64,000 bases of DNA. Origin: Negativicutes bacterium. GTDB taxonomy: Bacteria > Bacillota_C > Negativicutes > Acidaminococcales > Acidaminococcaceae. Numbering within the stretch: the stretch's first letter is position 1; each line of letters opens with the position of its first letter. Positions 24,897 through 34,073 of the stretch are shown here, one piece after another. Below the pieces are notes generated by a model, which ran no database searches, had not been told where the DNA came from, and worked only from the letters and a program-made list of their open reading frames with translations. The DNA is taken from assembly GCA_009930275.1 (NCBI GenBank), contig RZYP01000004.1:1-64000 (forward strand), in the 5' to 3' direction. A program made the position numbers and the translations under genes.

Positions 24897-24928
24897 AAAA
24901 ACAGGCACTTTTCAGTGCCTGTTTTTTT
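24895..24928. terminator. bidirectional terminator between abc-F and the amidohydrolase
   Basis: ACAGGCACT and AGTGCCTGT form a 9-bp stem with A and T tracts on both sides. Confidence 0.85.
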
Positions 24929-25803
24929 CATAGCAGCTCTTTAATTTTCGGGAATACCTTTAAAGCATTATCATAAAACACTGCTTGATGATGCTCTTCA
25001 GGGATAACGTTCTTGATTAAATTTATATAACTTTTAATATTGACCAAGGGCCAGTCGCTGCCATAAAGCACCTTGTCATACCTGTCCAGATAATCAAGCC
25101 ACATCCTTAGGTGATCGAAAAAGCCTTTATGTTTAGCATAAAAATTGGCTGACTCAAAATTACCTGCCACCATGCCCGATAACTCCAAATAGACATTTTC
25201 ATTCTTCGAAGCAACTTCCACTGCGTCAACTATCCATGGATTGCCACAATGTGCAATAACAAAACGCACATCAGGAAATTGGACCGCCACCTCATCTACA
25301 GTAAGCGGATGGGCATACTTCAAAATAGCCGTTGGGTTGGAAGTGTCTCCCGTATGAATAACCACCGGGAGATCATTTTTTCGTGCCAACTCAAACAGAG
25401 GATAATGAACTCTATCATTAACATAAACATGACGATAACCGGGATATAATTTAATGCCGACGCATTGAGGTGTCTTAAGATACCGTTCGAACTCTAACAC
25501 AGTCTTTTCTGCGTTCGTAAGCGTAAGTTCGTCACTCTTAACGCCACAGCAATAACCAATCGTCGCCGGTTGATTATAATTTTCATAATCAAAACTTCCT
25601 GACAAATTCGGAACCCTCGGAGTACTACCGCCAAAAACGGCTTCTTCGCCCTCGGCATTGCCCATGGCAATAGAAAATACAACGCCATTTTCTTCACAGG
25701 CACGCAAATAATGTTCAGCCGTGTTCTCGTGACCAGCCCCTCTCGCAGCCTCATAAAAGCCTTCTACTTCATAAAAATGCATATGAGCATCAATTATTTT
25801 CAA
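24928..25803 (-). CDS. amidohydrolase family protein (TIM-barrel metal hydrolase)
   Basis: A 291-residue amidohydrolase_2-type protein. IDAHMHFYE carries the first HxH metal motif; KLYPGYRH, VVIHTGDT, IAHCGNPW and LYGSDWP supply the other metal and catalytic residues. The family hydrolyses or decarboxylates small ring or lactone substrates; the substrate here is unknown. I prefer a TTG start at 25803, which has AAGGTG 6 bases upstream, over a TTG eight codons earlier. It overlaps the end of the lipase gene by 14 nt, so the two are translationally linked. Confidence 0.85.
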   Translation of the reverse strand: MKIIDAHMHFYEVEGFYEAARGAGHENTAEHYLRACEENGVVFSIAMGNAEGEEAVFGGSTPRVPNLSGSFDYENYNQPATIGYCCGVKSDELTLTNAEKTVLEFERYLKTPQCVGIKLYPGYRHVYVNDRVHYPLFELARKNDLPVVIHTGDTSNPTAILKYAHPLTVDEVAVQFPDVRFVIAHCGNPWIVDAVEVASKNENVYLELSGMVAGNFESANFYAKHKGFFDHLRMWLDYLDRYDKVLYGSDWPLVNIKSYINLIKNVIPEEHHQAVFYDNALKVFPKIKELL

Positions 25804-27223
25804 TGTTTGCACCTTGTTTCTGCCCAATTCTTGTATGTATCCAGGCGAATTTTTCTTTCAAATCGCTGCGGCACTGTTCCAAATTAGAAATTGTACACTG
25901 CATAACGCCTTGGTCGTAGGTAATAAGACGGCCATAACTGCTTAAAGAAATAAGCCTGCCATCATTTTCAAACATAGCTTGGTTCATCGCAATGTACCAT
26001 CTATCTTCTTGTGCCAGACGCTTGCTGTCGATCTCAAGGATTAAGACGTAATCAGCACCAACTGCTTTGGTATCTTCTAAAATTTCTTCCAGATTGTATT
26101 TCTCGGTAGAATGGAGATCTGCGTTTTTGTCCAAAATAATATAGTTGGGTAAAACGGCACGATACTCATCCAGTATAAATCTCTTTATATTAGGCGTGAA
26201 GGGACGATATTGTATGTTTTTCGTCGCACCCACTAAGACGGCAACCAACGGCTCTTTTCCGGTTATTTTTTCCAGAGGTTCCGCTTTTAAAACCCCGGTT
26301 GCGATAGCCCTGTCACAAGCCTCGTAATAGTTCTTGACCGCTAAATCAAAATAATAGGAAACCGGGTGTTGATAATCTGCAAAACGACCTGAGAGATCAA
26401 ATATTTTTTCCCTGCCGAACTGTTTAAAACCGCCAAATAATGTCTGCAATCCACCCGGAACAGGGTCATAAGATGTCTTAATGCGTAATAAATCAATCTT
26501 GTCGCCGTATGCTTCAGCAAAAGCTTTGTTACCCACTGCCGGCGCCCCGAAAGTAATAACCGGAACTTTTTCCTTAGGTATGCCCATGCTGACAAGCCGC
26601 TCGGCAAACAAAGTTGCAGCAGCTCCGCCCAAACTATGTCCCGTCAAAAGCAACACTGCATCTGGGTCGTTTTTCAGCAAAGTTAAAAGATCATCAACAA
26701 TCCCGTCATTATCCAAATCCGGTTCCAGACTGAAAGCCGCATTGACATATTCATTAAAGCCCTTATGTACAGCAGGTATCGACGCATCATCCGTTTCTTG
26801 CGCCATTAAAGAAAATTCTTCTGGATTGCTGCCGCCATAAGCCACTTTGGCAGTTTCAAAGTTTACTTCCCAATCTTTCTTGTTTGCGCTGCCTCTGAAG
26901 GCTAGAATGAATATTTTTTTCCCTGCCTCAATCCGGCTATTATAGGCAAGTATAAAATTCGCCTCGCGCTTGCCATCATTAACTGTATACGGTCGTATGA
27001 TAAAACCATATTCACCCAGATAGGAATATTCCGACGCAGCTCCATTAGGAGCGTAAGTTCCGGCACAAGTAGCCGCTGCCAAGGAAACCAGGCGAGACTC
27101 CTTGTAGCCTTGAAGCGCTTGCTGGTAATCCATATTATTATATTGCTTTTCTTTGGCGGCTGCCCCCAGCGCAAAGGAGAAAAGCAAAAATACTGTTAAT
27201 AAAAGTGCAAGGTACCTTTTCAT
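25790..27223 (-). CDS. secreted lipase (class 3 family)
   Basis: A 477-residue protein with a signal peptide (MKRYLALLLTVFLLFSFALG, cleavage near AAA-KE). FILAFRGSANKKDWEVNF is the oxyanion-loop region. LLTGHSLGGAAATLFAERL is the GxSxG nucleophile elbow, and a DLLRIKTSYDPVPG Asp and a QHPVSYYF His complete a likely Ser-Asp-His triad. About 150 C-terminal residues form a second domain (VAVLVGATKNIQYRP to IHTRIG) of unknown role. It is probably exported and acts on acylglycerols or membrane lipids outside the cytoplasm. GGAGGG precedes the ATG. Confidence 0.88.
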   Translation of the reverse strand: MKRYLALLLTVFLLFSFALGAAAKEKQYNNMDYQQALQGYKESRLVSLAAATCAGTYAPNGAASEYSYLGEYGFIIRPYTVNDGKREANFILAYNSRIEAGKKIFILAFRGSANKKDWEVNFETAKVAYGGSNPEEFSLMAQETDDASIPAVHKGFNEYVNAAFSLEPDLDNDGIVDDLLTLLKNDPDAVLLLTGHSLGGAAATLFAERLVSMGIPKEKVPVITFGAPAVGNKAFAEAYGDKIDLLRIKTSYDPVPGGLQTLFGGFKQFGREKIFDLSGRFADYQHPVSYYFDLAVKNYYEACDRAIATGVLKAEPLEKITGKEPLVAVLVGATKNIQYRPFTPNIKRFILDEYRAVLPNYIILDKNADLHSTEKYNLEEILEDTKAVGADYVLILEIDSKRLAQEDRWYIAMNQAMFENDGRLISLSSYGRLITYDQGVMQCTISNLEQCRSDLKEKFAWIHTRIGQKQGANIENN

Positions 27224-27347
27224 GGCAATACCCTCCTCAATACCCCATTATACAAAAGTGAAAAACCATTTCGGGAACACTTCTTCTCGTTGAGTTTTCT
27301 CAAAAAAAATATTAAAATTACATTGAGTAAAAAAGGGGGTGTTTATT

Positions 27348-27626
27348 TTGTTTGATACTTTTGGGTCAATTGGCTACCTATTATTCGGACTATTTCTCAT
27401 TACTAAGATTTATCGCAGGGTTATGCTCTTTTTTAAACCGAGCAATATTATATTGCGTATATTGTTGTTTATGCTTTTAGCCTGGTTATTAATAAAAACC
27501 AACAGTTACCTTGACTTCTCCGAAGCCGTAGAAAACACCATAGGCTTAGTTTTTATTGTAACATATGTAGTACCGGCAGCAGTAGGTTTCTTTGCCAAAG
27601 GTAACAAAACCTCGCCTTTTGATTAA
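27348..27626 (+). CDS. small membrane protein of unknown function
   Basis: I do not recognise it. About 92 residues with three hydrophobic helices (GYLLFGLFLI, IILRILLFMLLAWLLI, GLVFIVTYVVPAAVGF) and a short polar tail. A TTG start at 27348 is preferred because GGGGG lies 8 bases upstream; a GTG at 27339 falls in that run. It is divergent from the lipase. Confidence 0.55.
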   Translation: MFDTFGSIGYLLFGLFLITKIYRRVMLFFKPSNIILRILLFMLLAWLLIKTNSYLDFSEAVENTIGLVFIVTYVVPAAVGFFAKGNKTSPFD

Positions 27627-27655
27627 TATACCAATAAATTTTAAATATAAAAAAA

Positions 27656-27686
27656 GAAGGAGCATTTTCAAGGAAAATGCTCCTTC
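27656..27686 (-). terminator. terminator of cspA
   Basis: GAAGGAGCATTTTC pairs perfectly with GAAAATGCTCCTTC (14 bp, loop of 3) followed on the minus strand by TTTTTTTAT. Confidence 0.9.
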
Positions 27687-27731
27687 GATTTGTTCAGTAG
27701 TTATATTATTAAAATAAATTAATCTCTATAA

Positions 27732-27929
27732 TTACAGACGAACAACGTTTGCTGCTTGTTCACCGCGGTTGCCTTCGACAACGTCGAACTCAACACTTTG
27801 ACCTTCTTCGAGGGTTTTGAAACCTTCGGATTGGATTGCGGAGAAGTGTACGAATACGTCGCCACCATCTTCACGTTCGATGAAACCATAACCTTTTTCT
27901 GCGTTAAACCATTTTACTTTGCCAGTCAT
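27732..27929 (-). CDS. cspA: cold shock protein
   Basis: A 65-residue single OB-fold protein. [12 protein letters not shown] is RNP1 and DVFVHFSAI is RNP2. It binds single-stranded RNA and melts structure during cold or growth change. AGGAGG lies before the ATG. A promoter at 28042-28070 leaves a leader of about 105 nt, the long untranslated region normal for cold-shock genes. Confidence 0.97.
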   Translation of the reverse strand: MTGKVKWFNAEKGYGFIEREDGGDVFVHFSAIQSEGFKTLEEGQSVEFDVVEGNRGEQAANVVRL

Positions 27930-28041
27930 ATTTCTTGGCCTCCTAAAAATAAAAAATATTTCCGAAAAAAGAACTACATGAAACCCCGCTGCAACATGTG
28001 TTAAAGCGTTCTCTGCAAGTCGGCCTTCTTTCTACTGACTC

Positions 28042-28070
28042 ATTATAGCATGAGGTCATCACTTTGACAA
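28042..28070 (-). promoter_or_regulatory. cspA promoter
   Basis: TTGTCA (28065-28070), 17-bp spacer, TATAAT (28042-28047). Confidence 0.8.
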
Positions 28071-28142
28071 GATAAATAAAACATTATTTACACTTTTGAG
28101 AAAAATTCCGTCTTAGAACTTTTCAGTAAAAAATGCTTGATT

Positions 28143-28391
28143 TTACCGCACAGACAGTATCAATTCTTCCTTTTCTTTCTTCGTAAGTTTTTTTAATTCG
28201 TTTTCCCTTTTAAGGGCCGACGATTTGTCAGGCAATTCTTCAAAATAAACCAATTCTATCGGAGTCCTGCCCTTAGTATACTTTGCACCTTTGCCATTTT
28301 TGTGAGCCGCAAGGCGTTGTTCCAGATTGTTGGTCCAACCGGTATAAAGCGAACCATCCCCACACCTTAAAACATATACGTACGAAGACAA
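28143..28391 (-). CDS. GIY-YIG nuclease-domain protein (YhbQ/UPF0213 type)
   Basis: An 82-residue stand-alone GIY-YIG domain. YVYVLRC and SLYTGWTNNLEQRL carry the motif tyrosines and the following Arg; a later ENELKK Glu completes the metal site. Members of this short class are proposed to act on damaged or branched DNA; the role is not settled. It starts one base after the peptidyl-prolyl isomerase stop codon, so the two are read together. Confidence 0.9.
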   Translation of the reverse strand: MSSYVYVLRCGDGSLYTGWTNNLEQRLAAHKNGKGAKYTKGRTPIELVYFEELPDKSSALKRENELKKLTKKEKEELILSVR

Positions 28392-28392
28392 T

Positions 28393-28863
28393 TTACTTTA
28401 CAACTTCAACTGTTTCCATGGTTACTGTTTCAATAGGACGATCACGGAAATCAGTCTTAGTCACACCGATTTTACGGACAACATCCATTCCTTCAACAAC
28501 ACGTCCAAAAATAGCATGATGGCCGTTAAGCCATGGCGTCGGAGCAAGGGTAATAAAGAATTGGCTGCCGCCGGTATTCGGCCCGGCGTTAGCCATGGAA
28601 AAATAGCCTTCATCATCATGGGAAAGTCCTTCGCCGAATTCATCAGCAATTTTATATCCAGGCCCACCCATGCCGGTTCCGGTTGGGTCTCCCCCCTGAA
28701 TCATGAACCCGTCAATAACTCGGTGGAAAATTACACCGTCATAAAAACTCTTCTCTACCAGAGAGATAAAGTTTTCGGTAGTTTTTGGAGCTTTATCCTC
28801 AAACATTTCAGCTACAAATTCTCCCATATTAGTTTTAAATCTTATTTTTCTGTTCTCACTCAT
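28393..28863 (-). CDS. peptidyl-prolyl cis-trans isomerase, cyclophilin type
   Basis: A 156-residue cytoplasmic cyclophilin. FHRVIDGFMIQGGDPTGTG, SQFFITLAP and LNGHHAIFGRVVEG contain the active-site Arg, Phe, Gln and His residues. There is no signal peptide. The ATG at 28863 has AGGGG 8 bases upstream; an in-frame GTG one codon before is less likely. Confidence 0.95.
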   Translation of the reverse strand: MSENRKIRFKTNMGEFVAEMFEDKAPKTTENFISLVEKSFYDGVIFHRVIDGFMIQGGDPTGTGMGGPGYKIADEFGEGLSHDDEGYFSMANAGPNTGGSQFFITLAPTPWLNGHHAIFGRVVEGMDVVRKIGVTKTDFRDRPIETVTMETVEVVK

Positions 28864-28884
28864 CACTACTGCCCCTTTATATAA

Positions 28885-29751
28885 TCATTTTTTGAAAAGC
28901 GCATTTTGTACTGCTGTTGCCAAAAGGGCAACACCTACTCCAATTGAAGCAGCCCAAGCCGGAGCTAAGGTCAGTGCCTGATAATCACCATGGAACCAGG
29001 CAATTGTAAATGTAATAACCAAAAAGGCCCCTTGAGCCGCCTGCAAACGACGTGGTGAAATCCTGGTACCGTCATAATCGCCTTTAAATTGTGTGTAAGC
29101 TGCCATCGAAATAGCTGGCAGGAATAAAACAAACGTGACTGCCATAATGTAAAGATATGTAACGCTTATTGTAACCGGATCTTTTGAAATTTTTGCCAAG
29201 GCCACCAGTGCAAAAGCAAAGCCACTCATATAAAGACTGCGGAAATAGCCACGAGGAAGTCTGCTCTCAAGCACATAGACAAAACCCGTAAGTATAGGGT
29301 AGAGCCAATATCCTTCAATTCCCAACCAATAGGCAAGGACCAAAATCAACACATTATCACCGATTTTATGTTGTGAGCCAGAGGTTCTGTTTAAAAGCCG
29401 CAAAATAAAGAGCAGCCACAAAAGCGCCATAACATTACCGACACCCATCGCCAAGGCTATGACTATCGAAATTATGCTGCCAATAATACCGCCAAGTTTG
29501 TGGTCAGGGTCAAGTTCCTGGGCAATAAGCCAAGTAAATAAGACCGTTGCCGCAACATTCAGTCCGAAATACGCGCTTGCTTCTGACCCCTCTCCCAGCC
29601 AGCTCTTCCAAACAGTTGCTAACACTGATGCCATCAGAGTGATGACAATCGCTACCCTGTTAAGAGTGTCGTAGAAATCTATACCTCTGCCCAGTCCGAA
29701 ATAGCCTTCTCCATTCCTGCTATGCAGGAACTTATTGCTTTTTTTTGCCAT
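28885..29751 (-). CDS. multi-pass membrane protein of unknown function
   Basis: I do not recognise the family. The 288 residues have a polar N terminus of about 30 residues and about eight to nine membrane helices. Loops carry AQELDPDHKLG, NRTSGSQHKIGDN and QFKGDYDGTRISPRR. It has no transporter or enzyme motif I can name. It reads toward the cyclophilin 21 bp downstream and could be cotranscribed with it. AGGGTGAG precedes the ATG. Confidence 0.7.
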   Translation of the reverse strand: MAKKSNKFLHSRNGEGYFGLGRGIDFYDTLNRVAIVITLMASVLATVWKSWLGEGSEASAYFGLNVAATVLFTWLIAQELDPDHKLGGIIGSIISIVIALAMGVGNVMALLWLLFILRLLNRTSGSQHKIGDNVLILVLAYWLGIEGYWLYPILTGFVYVLESRLPRGYFRSLYMSGFAFALVALAKISKDPVTISVTYLYIMAVTFVLFLPAISMAAYTQFKGDYDGTRISPRRLQAAQGAFLVITFTIAWFHGDYQALTLAPAWAASIGVGVALLATAVQNALFKK

Positions 29752-29823
29752 TTAGTCAGCTCACCCTTCACTCTCTTAATCCTTGCGACCCATCCGTCTA
29801 GTCACCTATCCTCTGCCGAAGTC

Positions 29824-30375
29824 TTAAACAATCTTATGTCCGTCGTACTTTTCGCCATCGGCGTCGGGAAGCAGATTGTATCTTTCAGTCCACAAGCTTT
29901 TATATTTAAGTGCCTGTGCATTGATATCGTCAAGATGATCACCTTTCATTGTCTTCAAAACTTTGGCAGGAATTCCGGCTACCAAAGAGTTGGGCGGAAT
30001 AATGGTTCCCTTTGTAACTACGGCACCAGCCGCTACGATGCTGCCGGTTCCAATAACAACGCCATCCAGCAATGTAGCATTCATGCCAATCAAGCAGTGA
30101 TCTTCAACCGTACATGCATGAAGCACTGCCGCATGGCCTATAGTTACATAATCCCCAAGGATGCATCCATATTCATCCGAAACATGCAGCACGCTGTTAT
30201 CTTGGACATTGCTATATCTGCCAATTTCTATACGGTTGATATCCCCTCTGACGGTGCAATTGTGCCAAACACTGCTGAACTCCTTCATTTTAACTGCGCC
30301 TACAATGGCAGCATCTTCCGACGCCCATGCCTTCTTATCAATGTCCGGTAAAATTCCATTAAATGCTTTAATCAC
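29824..30375 (-). CDS. gamma-carbonic anhydrase family protein
   Basis: A 183-residue left-handed beta-helix protein built from hexapeptide repeats. The three zinc-binding His positions are suggested by HVSDEYG, VTIGHAAVLHAC and surrounding turns. The family hydrates carbon dioxide or works as an acyl-transferase-like scaffold. GTG start at 30375 with GGTGAG upstream. It is 72 bp upstream of the membrane protein at 28885-29751. Confidence 0.9.
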   Translation of the reverse strand: MIKAFNGILPDIDKKAWASEDAAIVGAVKMKEFSSVWHNCTVRGDINRIEIGRYSNVQDNSVLHVSDEYGCILGDYVTIGHAAVLHACTVEDHCLIGMNATLLDGVVIGTGSIVAAGAVVTKGTIIPPNSLVAGIPAKVLKTMKGDHLDDINAQALKYKSLWTERYNLLPDADGEKYDGHKIV

Positions 30376-30471
30376 TTTTACTCACCTGCTTTATAATTTT
30401 TTCTACCTGCACAATAATTATTAATTAATTCGGCAGGTATGTCAACAAACAAAGAAGTTTTTCCTATTCGT

Positions 30472-31719
30472 TCACCAAATACCTCCGTTTTCCTTGTCCT
30501 TAACCTTAGTCAAATATATGTGAATACCTGTCAAAATCAAAACCAAGCCGGTAAAAACAAAAATATACTTGGTGGCTAAAAACGTTCCCATAAAACCTCC
30601 AACGAGAGGACCCACTACTCCGCCAGATTGTTGCGCTGCCGTTACAAGGCCAAAGGCTTTACCTCTTACCAGCGGATCTGTCGTTTTCACAATACCAGCG
30701 TTAATATTCGGCGCCGCTCCTGCCAGGAAAAGTCCAAAAATGAACTGAACCAAACCAAACTGCCAGATATCATCAACAAAAACCTGACATAAATTAGTAA
30801 GACCGGCACAAACCATCACGAAAAATAACGTCTTGGCAAAGCCAACTTTTTGCCCGGTTTTCCCCCAGAAAGGTGCCGCTATGATACCAGCTATGCCTGC
30901 CAACGAGAACACTACGCCGGAAGCCTTGACCACACCATTCATACTGCCCATTAATTGTTTAACATAAATAGTCAAAAGGGGCTGGATAATTAGCAGACAT
31001 GCTTGTACCAAAAAGAAAAGGCCCATTATATAAAGAAGTTTTTTGTTACTGACTGCCAGTCTCAGATCAGCCAGAATACTTCTTTTGGCCTTTTCCTTCA
31101 TTGAATCGTTAACTATATCCTGAACGTAATAAACGACGCCAACTGTCGCACCCAGCAAAGCCGCAGATGCAACATAAAAAGAAAATCGCATGCTGAACCA
31201 TTCACTTACATAACCGCCAATCAGCGGGCCTATGACGCTGCCGCTAGCTACCGCGGCCTGCATCCAACCCATACCCCAGCCAAGTTTTTCAGCCGGAAGA
31301 GTTGATGAGCAAAGTGCCATCGACGCAGGCACAAAACCGCTGATAAAACCGGTAAAGGCTCTTACTGCTAATAGTTGATACGGAGTTTGTGCCATAGAAG
31401 ACATTGCATAGCACAGGGCTAATCCGCAGCCTGCTCTAATAGCCATTTTCTTTTGACCCACCCTGTCGGCCATTGCCCCCCAATAAGGCGCCATGATTGC
31501 CGAACCCAAAAAGGTCACAGAGAAAATAATTCCGGCCCAAAGATTTACCGATGAAGAAGAAACACCGAGTTCCTGCAAAAGGTACAAGGGTAAGAACGGA
31601 ACAACCATAGTATAACTTGCGCAAGTCAAAAAGACTCCTGCCCAGAGCACAATCAAATTTCTTTTCCAATTAACACATTTCTTAAGATTTACACCTTTTT
31701 CGTCATTTTCCAGGGTCAT
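30472..31719 (-). CDS. MFS drug/metabolite efflux transporter
   Basis: A 415-residue transporter with twelve predicted helices. APYWGAMADRVGQKKMAIRAG between helices 2 and 3 is the MFS motif A, and the N half has GSVIGPLIGGYVSEW (motif C-like) of proton antiporters. It resembles MdtG/TetA-type exporters. The ATG at 31719 has GGAG 8 bases upstream, and the frame's earlier 20 codons are ignored. It follows the ABC-2 permease genes by 92 bp and may belong to the same efflux unit. Confidence 0.88.
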   Translation of the reverse strand: MTLENDEKGVNLKKCVNWKRNLIVLWAGVFLTCASYTMVVPFLPLYLLQELGVSSSSVNLWAGIIFSVTFLGSAIMAPYWGAMADRVGQKKMAIRAGCGLALCYAMSSMAQTPYQLLAVRAFTGFISGFVPASMALCSSTLPAEKLGWGMGWMQAAVASGSVIGPLIGGYVSEWFSMRFSFYVASAALLGATVGVVYYVQDIVNDSMKEKAKRSILADLRLAVSNKKLLYIMGLFFLVQACLLIIQPLLTIYVKQLMGSMNGVVKASGVVFSLAGIAGIIAAPFWGKTGQKVGFAKTLFFVMVCAGLTNLCQVFVDDIWQFGLVQFIFGLFLAGAAPNINAGIVKTTDPLVRGKAFGLVTAAQQSGGVVGPLVGGFMGTFLATKYIFVFTGLVLILTGIHIYLTKVKDKENGGIW

Positions 31720-31811
31720 TTTTTCATCTCCGTCAAGATATTCCTTATAAGTATACCACTTCTTCGGCATTAATGACAAAACGGATGTTCAGCACAATTA
31801 GCCAAAGTTTT

Positions 31812-32942
31812 TTATTTGGAAAACTGACGGTAGAATATTATGGAAGATGATACAAAAAGAGCGGCGCCCAAAACCACAAGTCCTAAAATACTGGGCCAGA
31901 CGTAATACAATGAATTTCCCTTGAGCAATACATCAAAGGTGAAATCAACAAAATAATGCATAGGAATCAGCATTCCTGTCCAACGCATCCACGGCTGCAT
32001 CGCCTCCGTCGGTGTAAAAGTTCCGGACAAAAATATCATTGGCATGAGAAGAAACATCATCATCATAATGGCCTGCGGTAAATTTTTTGCCAGCAAGGCG
32101 ATTTGGATGCCCAGGCTTGACATAACGAAAATATAAAGCACCAGGACCAGATAAAATAGAAATATGTTACCTGCTATCGGCAGGCCATAGAAACCCTTCA
32201 TTACCCCGACCAGGCCAACAACTGAGAGAGGTACAATAAGAAAAATATTCGGGATAATTTTTGACAGGAAAATCTCAAAGGAGCGGGCAGGAGTTACCAT
32301 CAACTGTTCTATAGTGCCATATTCTTTTTCCCGGACCACAGCAGCTGCTGTCAGCAAAAGAGATACCATCGTAATTTTACTGATAAAATCAACAAGACCA
32401 GAAAACCAGGCATTGGTTCTGTTCGGATTGTACTCAGTCCTGGTCTCAGTATTCACATACGGAATACTCTGTCTCGTAATTGTGCCAAACCCCCTCTGTT
32501 CGATCAAATCCAAAGTATAATTACCTGAAATCTGAGCCACATACATTACAGCCACAGTTGCAGATAAAGATATGGTACCGTCACTGATAACCTGAAAAGC
32601 GGCGGGGCTGTCAGCACTTATCTTTCTTTCAAAATCCGGTGGTATGATAATGACCATACTCGCCTTGCCGCTGTCCAGGTAATCGACAACCTCCCGATTA
32701 GAATAGACAACATCTAATAAACGAAAATATGGTTCCTGAAAACGGCTTAAGAGTTCGCGGCTGCTCTGAGATTGCGACTGATCATAAACCACATAGGGGT
32801 GATGATTGATTTCCATAGACATACCATTTGAGGCAATAAATGGCGAGACGGTAAAAGACCAGATCAGAATAAACAAGAGCATCTTATCCCGCCACATCTG
32901 GATAAATTCTTTTTTGAGCAAAGCCAGCAATCTATTCCACAT
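31812..32942 (-). CDS. ABC-2 type permease, YbhR-like
   Basis: A 376-residue permease. One N-terminal membrane helix (MLLFILIWSFTVSPFIAS), a large periplasmic domain of about 130 residues, and five helices at the C terminus. Part of a four-gene export unit with HlyD, the double ATPase and the second permease, in the order of E. coli ybhGFSR. It should pair with the permease ending one base upstream. Substrate unknown; homologues export drugs and cations. Confidence 0.9.
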   Translation of the reverse strand: MWNRLLALLKKEFIQMWRDKMLLFILIWSFTVSPFIASNGMSMEINHHPYVVYDQSQSQSSRELLSRFQEPYFRLLDVVYSNREVVDYLDSGKASMVIIIPPDFERKISADSPAAFQVISDGTISLSATVAVMYVAQISGNYTLDLIEQRGFGTITRQSIPYVNTETRTEYNPNRTNAWFSGLVDFISKITMVSLLLTAAAVVREKEYGTIEQLMVTPARSFEIFLSKIIPNIFLIVPLSVVGLVGVMKGFYGLPIAGNIFLFYLVLVLYIFVMSSLGIQIALLAKNLPQAIMMMMFLLMPMIFLSGTFTPTEAMQPWMRWTGMLIPMHYFVDFTFDVLLKGNSLYYVWPSILGLVVLGAALFVSSSIIFYRQFSK

Positions 32943-34073
32943 CTAGCTAACCTTCTTTCGAAAGGAAACTATCGCCAAAAAGTACAGGATGACAGCGTAG
33001 ATTAATAAAGCTACCAGGTCCGGCCAAATAATGGAAAAGGAGGCCCCTTTTAAGTAAATTCCTCGCACTATGTACATAAAATAAGTAGAAGGCAAGAAAA
33101 TACTGACAAACTGCCCTAACGTCGATTGACTTGTAATTGGTGATAGAAACCCCGAATAGAAAAATGATGGCAGCATAGTAGTCAGAATCGTTATGAACAT
33201 AGCCGCCAACTGCGAGGAAGCAATTATTGATATCAGCAAGCCATAACCTACGGTACAGAAAAGGAAGAGCAACGCGCTTACGGTAAGCGCTATAAAACTC
33301 CCTGTAAACCTTACCTCGAAAAACAAAACGCTTAGCAGGAAAATCAACAAATAGGCGACGAAAGAAATCACAATATAAGGAACCGCCTTACCAATTACGA
33401 CTTCCCAGCCCTTAACAGGCGAACAGTATAAATTATAGATTGTGCCAACTTCCTTTTCGCGAACGACTACGAGCGCCGCCAATAAAGAGGGATAAAACAT
33501 CAGTATTGTCGAAATCAGGCCCGGCACAAGAAAGTTTTTGCTTTCCAAGGTCGGATTATACCAGGAAATAGCTATTGGTTCGACGCTGGGCAGCGAAACA
33601 TTTTGCCCATAAGAACTTTTGTAGCGCGAAATCAACAAATTATTTGTTTGTTGATTGATTGCGCCAACATAGCCTGTAACAACTTCGCTGCGAGACGGGA
33701 AGGAACCGTCAACAGAAACCCTGACGGATACGGGTTTGTTGCCAGCAAGTTTTTCTGAAAAATCCTCCGGGATTTCAATACACAAACGAATCTTTCCTTG
33801 TGCCATCAGCTCTTCTGCCTGTCCCTCCCTGTCAAGCATGCCGAATAGAGTAAAATATTCGGAATTGGTGAAAGAACTGACATACTCGCGACTGGCAGCC
33901 GAGCGGTCGCGGTCATAAAAGGCCACGGGAATATTTTTAACGTCAAGCGTCATGCCTTCACCCATGATAATGATAATCATCATAGGAACGACAAGAGCCA
34001 GTCCTAAATAAAGAGGGTCACGCAAGAGTTCACGCGTTTCCTTACCAATGATGGCAATTATTCGCTTAAACAT
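32943..34073 (-). CDS. ABC-2 type permease, YbhS-like
   Basis: A 376-residue permease with the same layout as its neighbour: one N-terminal helix (LGLALVVPMMIIIIMG), an extracytoplasmic domain and a C-terminal bundle. The ATG at 34073 has AGGAGG 6 bases upstream, and it overlaps the ATPase gene by 8 nt. It is adjacent without gap to the YbhR-like gene, so the two likely form a heterodimer. Confidence 0.9.
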   Translation of the reverse strand: MFKRIIAIIGKETRELLRDPLYLGLALVVPMMIIIIMGEGMTLDVKNIPVAFYDRDRSAASREYVSSFTNSEYFTLFGMLDREGQAEELMAQGKIRLCIEIPEDFSEKLAGNKPVSVRVSVDGSFPSRSEVVTGYVGAINQQTNNLLISRYKSSYGQNVSLPSVEPIAISWYNPTLESKNFLVPGLISTILMFYPSLLAALVVVREKEVGTIYNLYCSPVKGWEVVIGKAVPYIVISFVAYLLIFLLSVLFFEVRFTGSFIALTVSALLFLFCTVGYGLLISIIASSQLAAMFITILTTMLPSFFYSGFLSPITSQSTLGQFVSIFLPSTYFMYIVRGIYLKGASFSIIWPDLVALLIYAVILYFLAIVSFRKKVS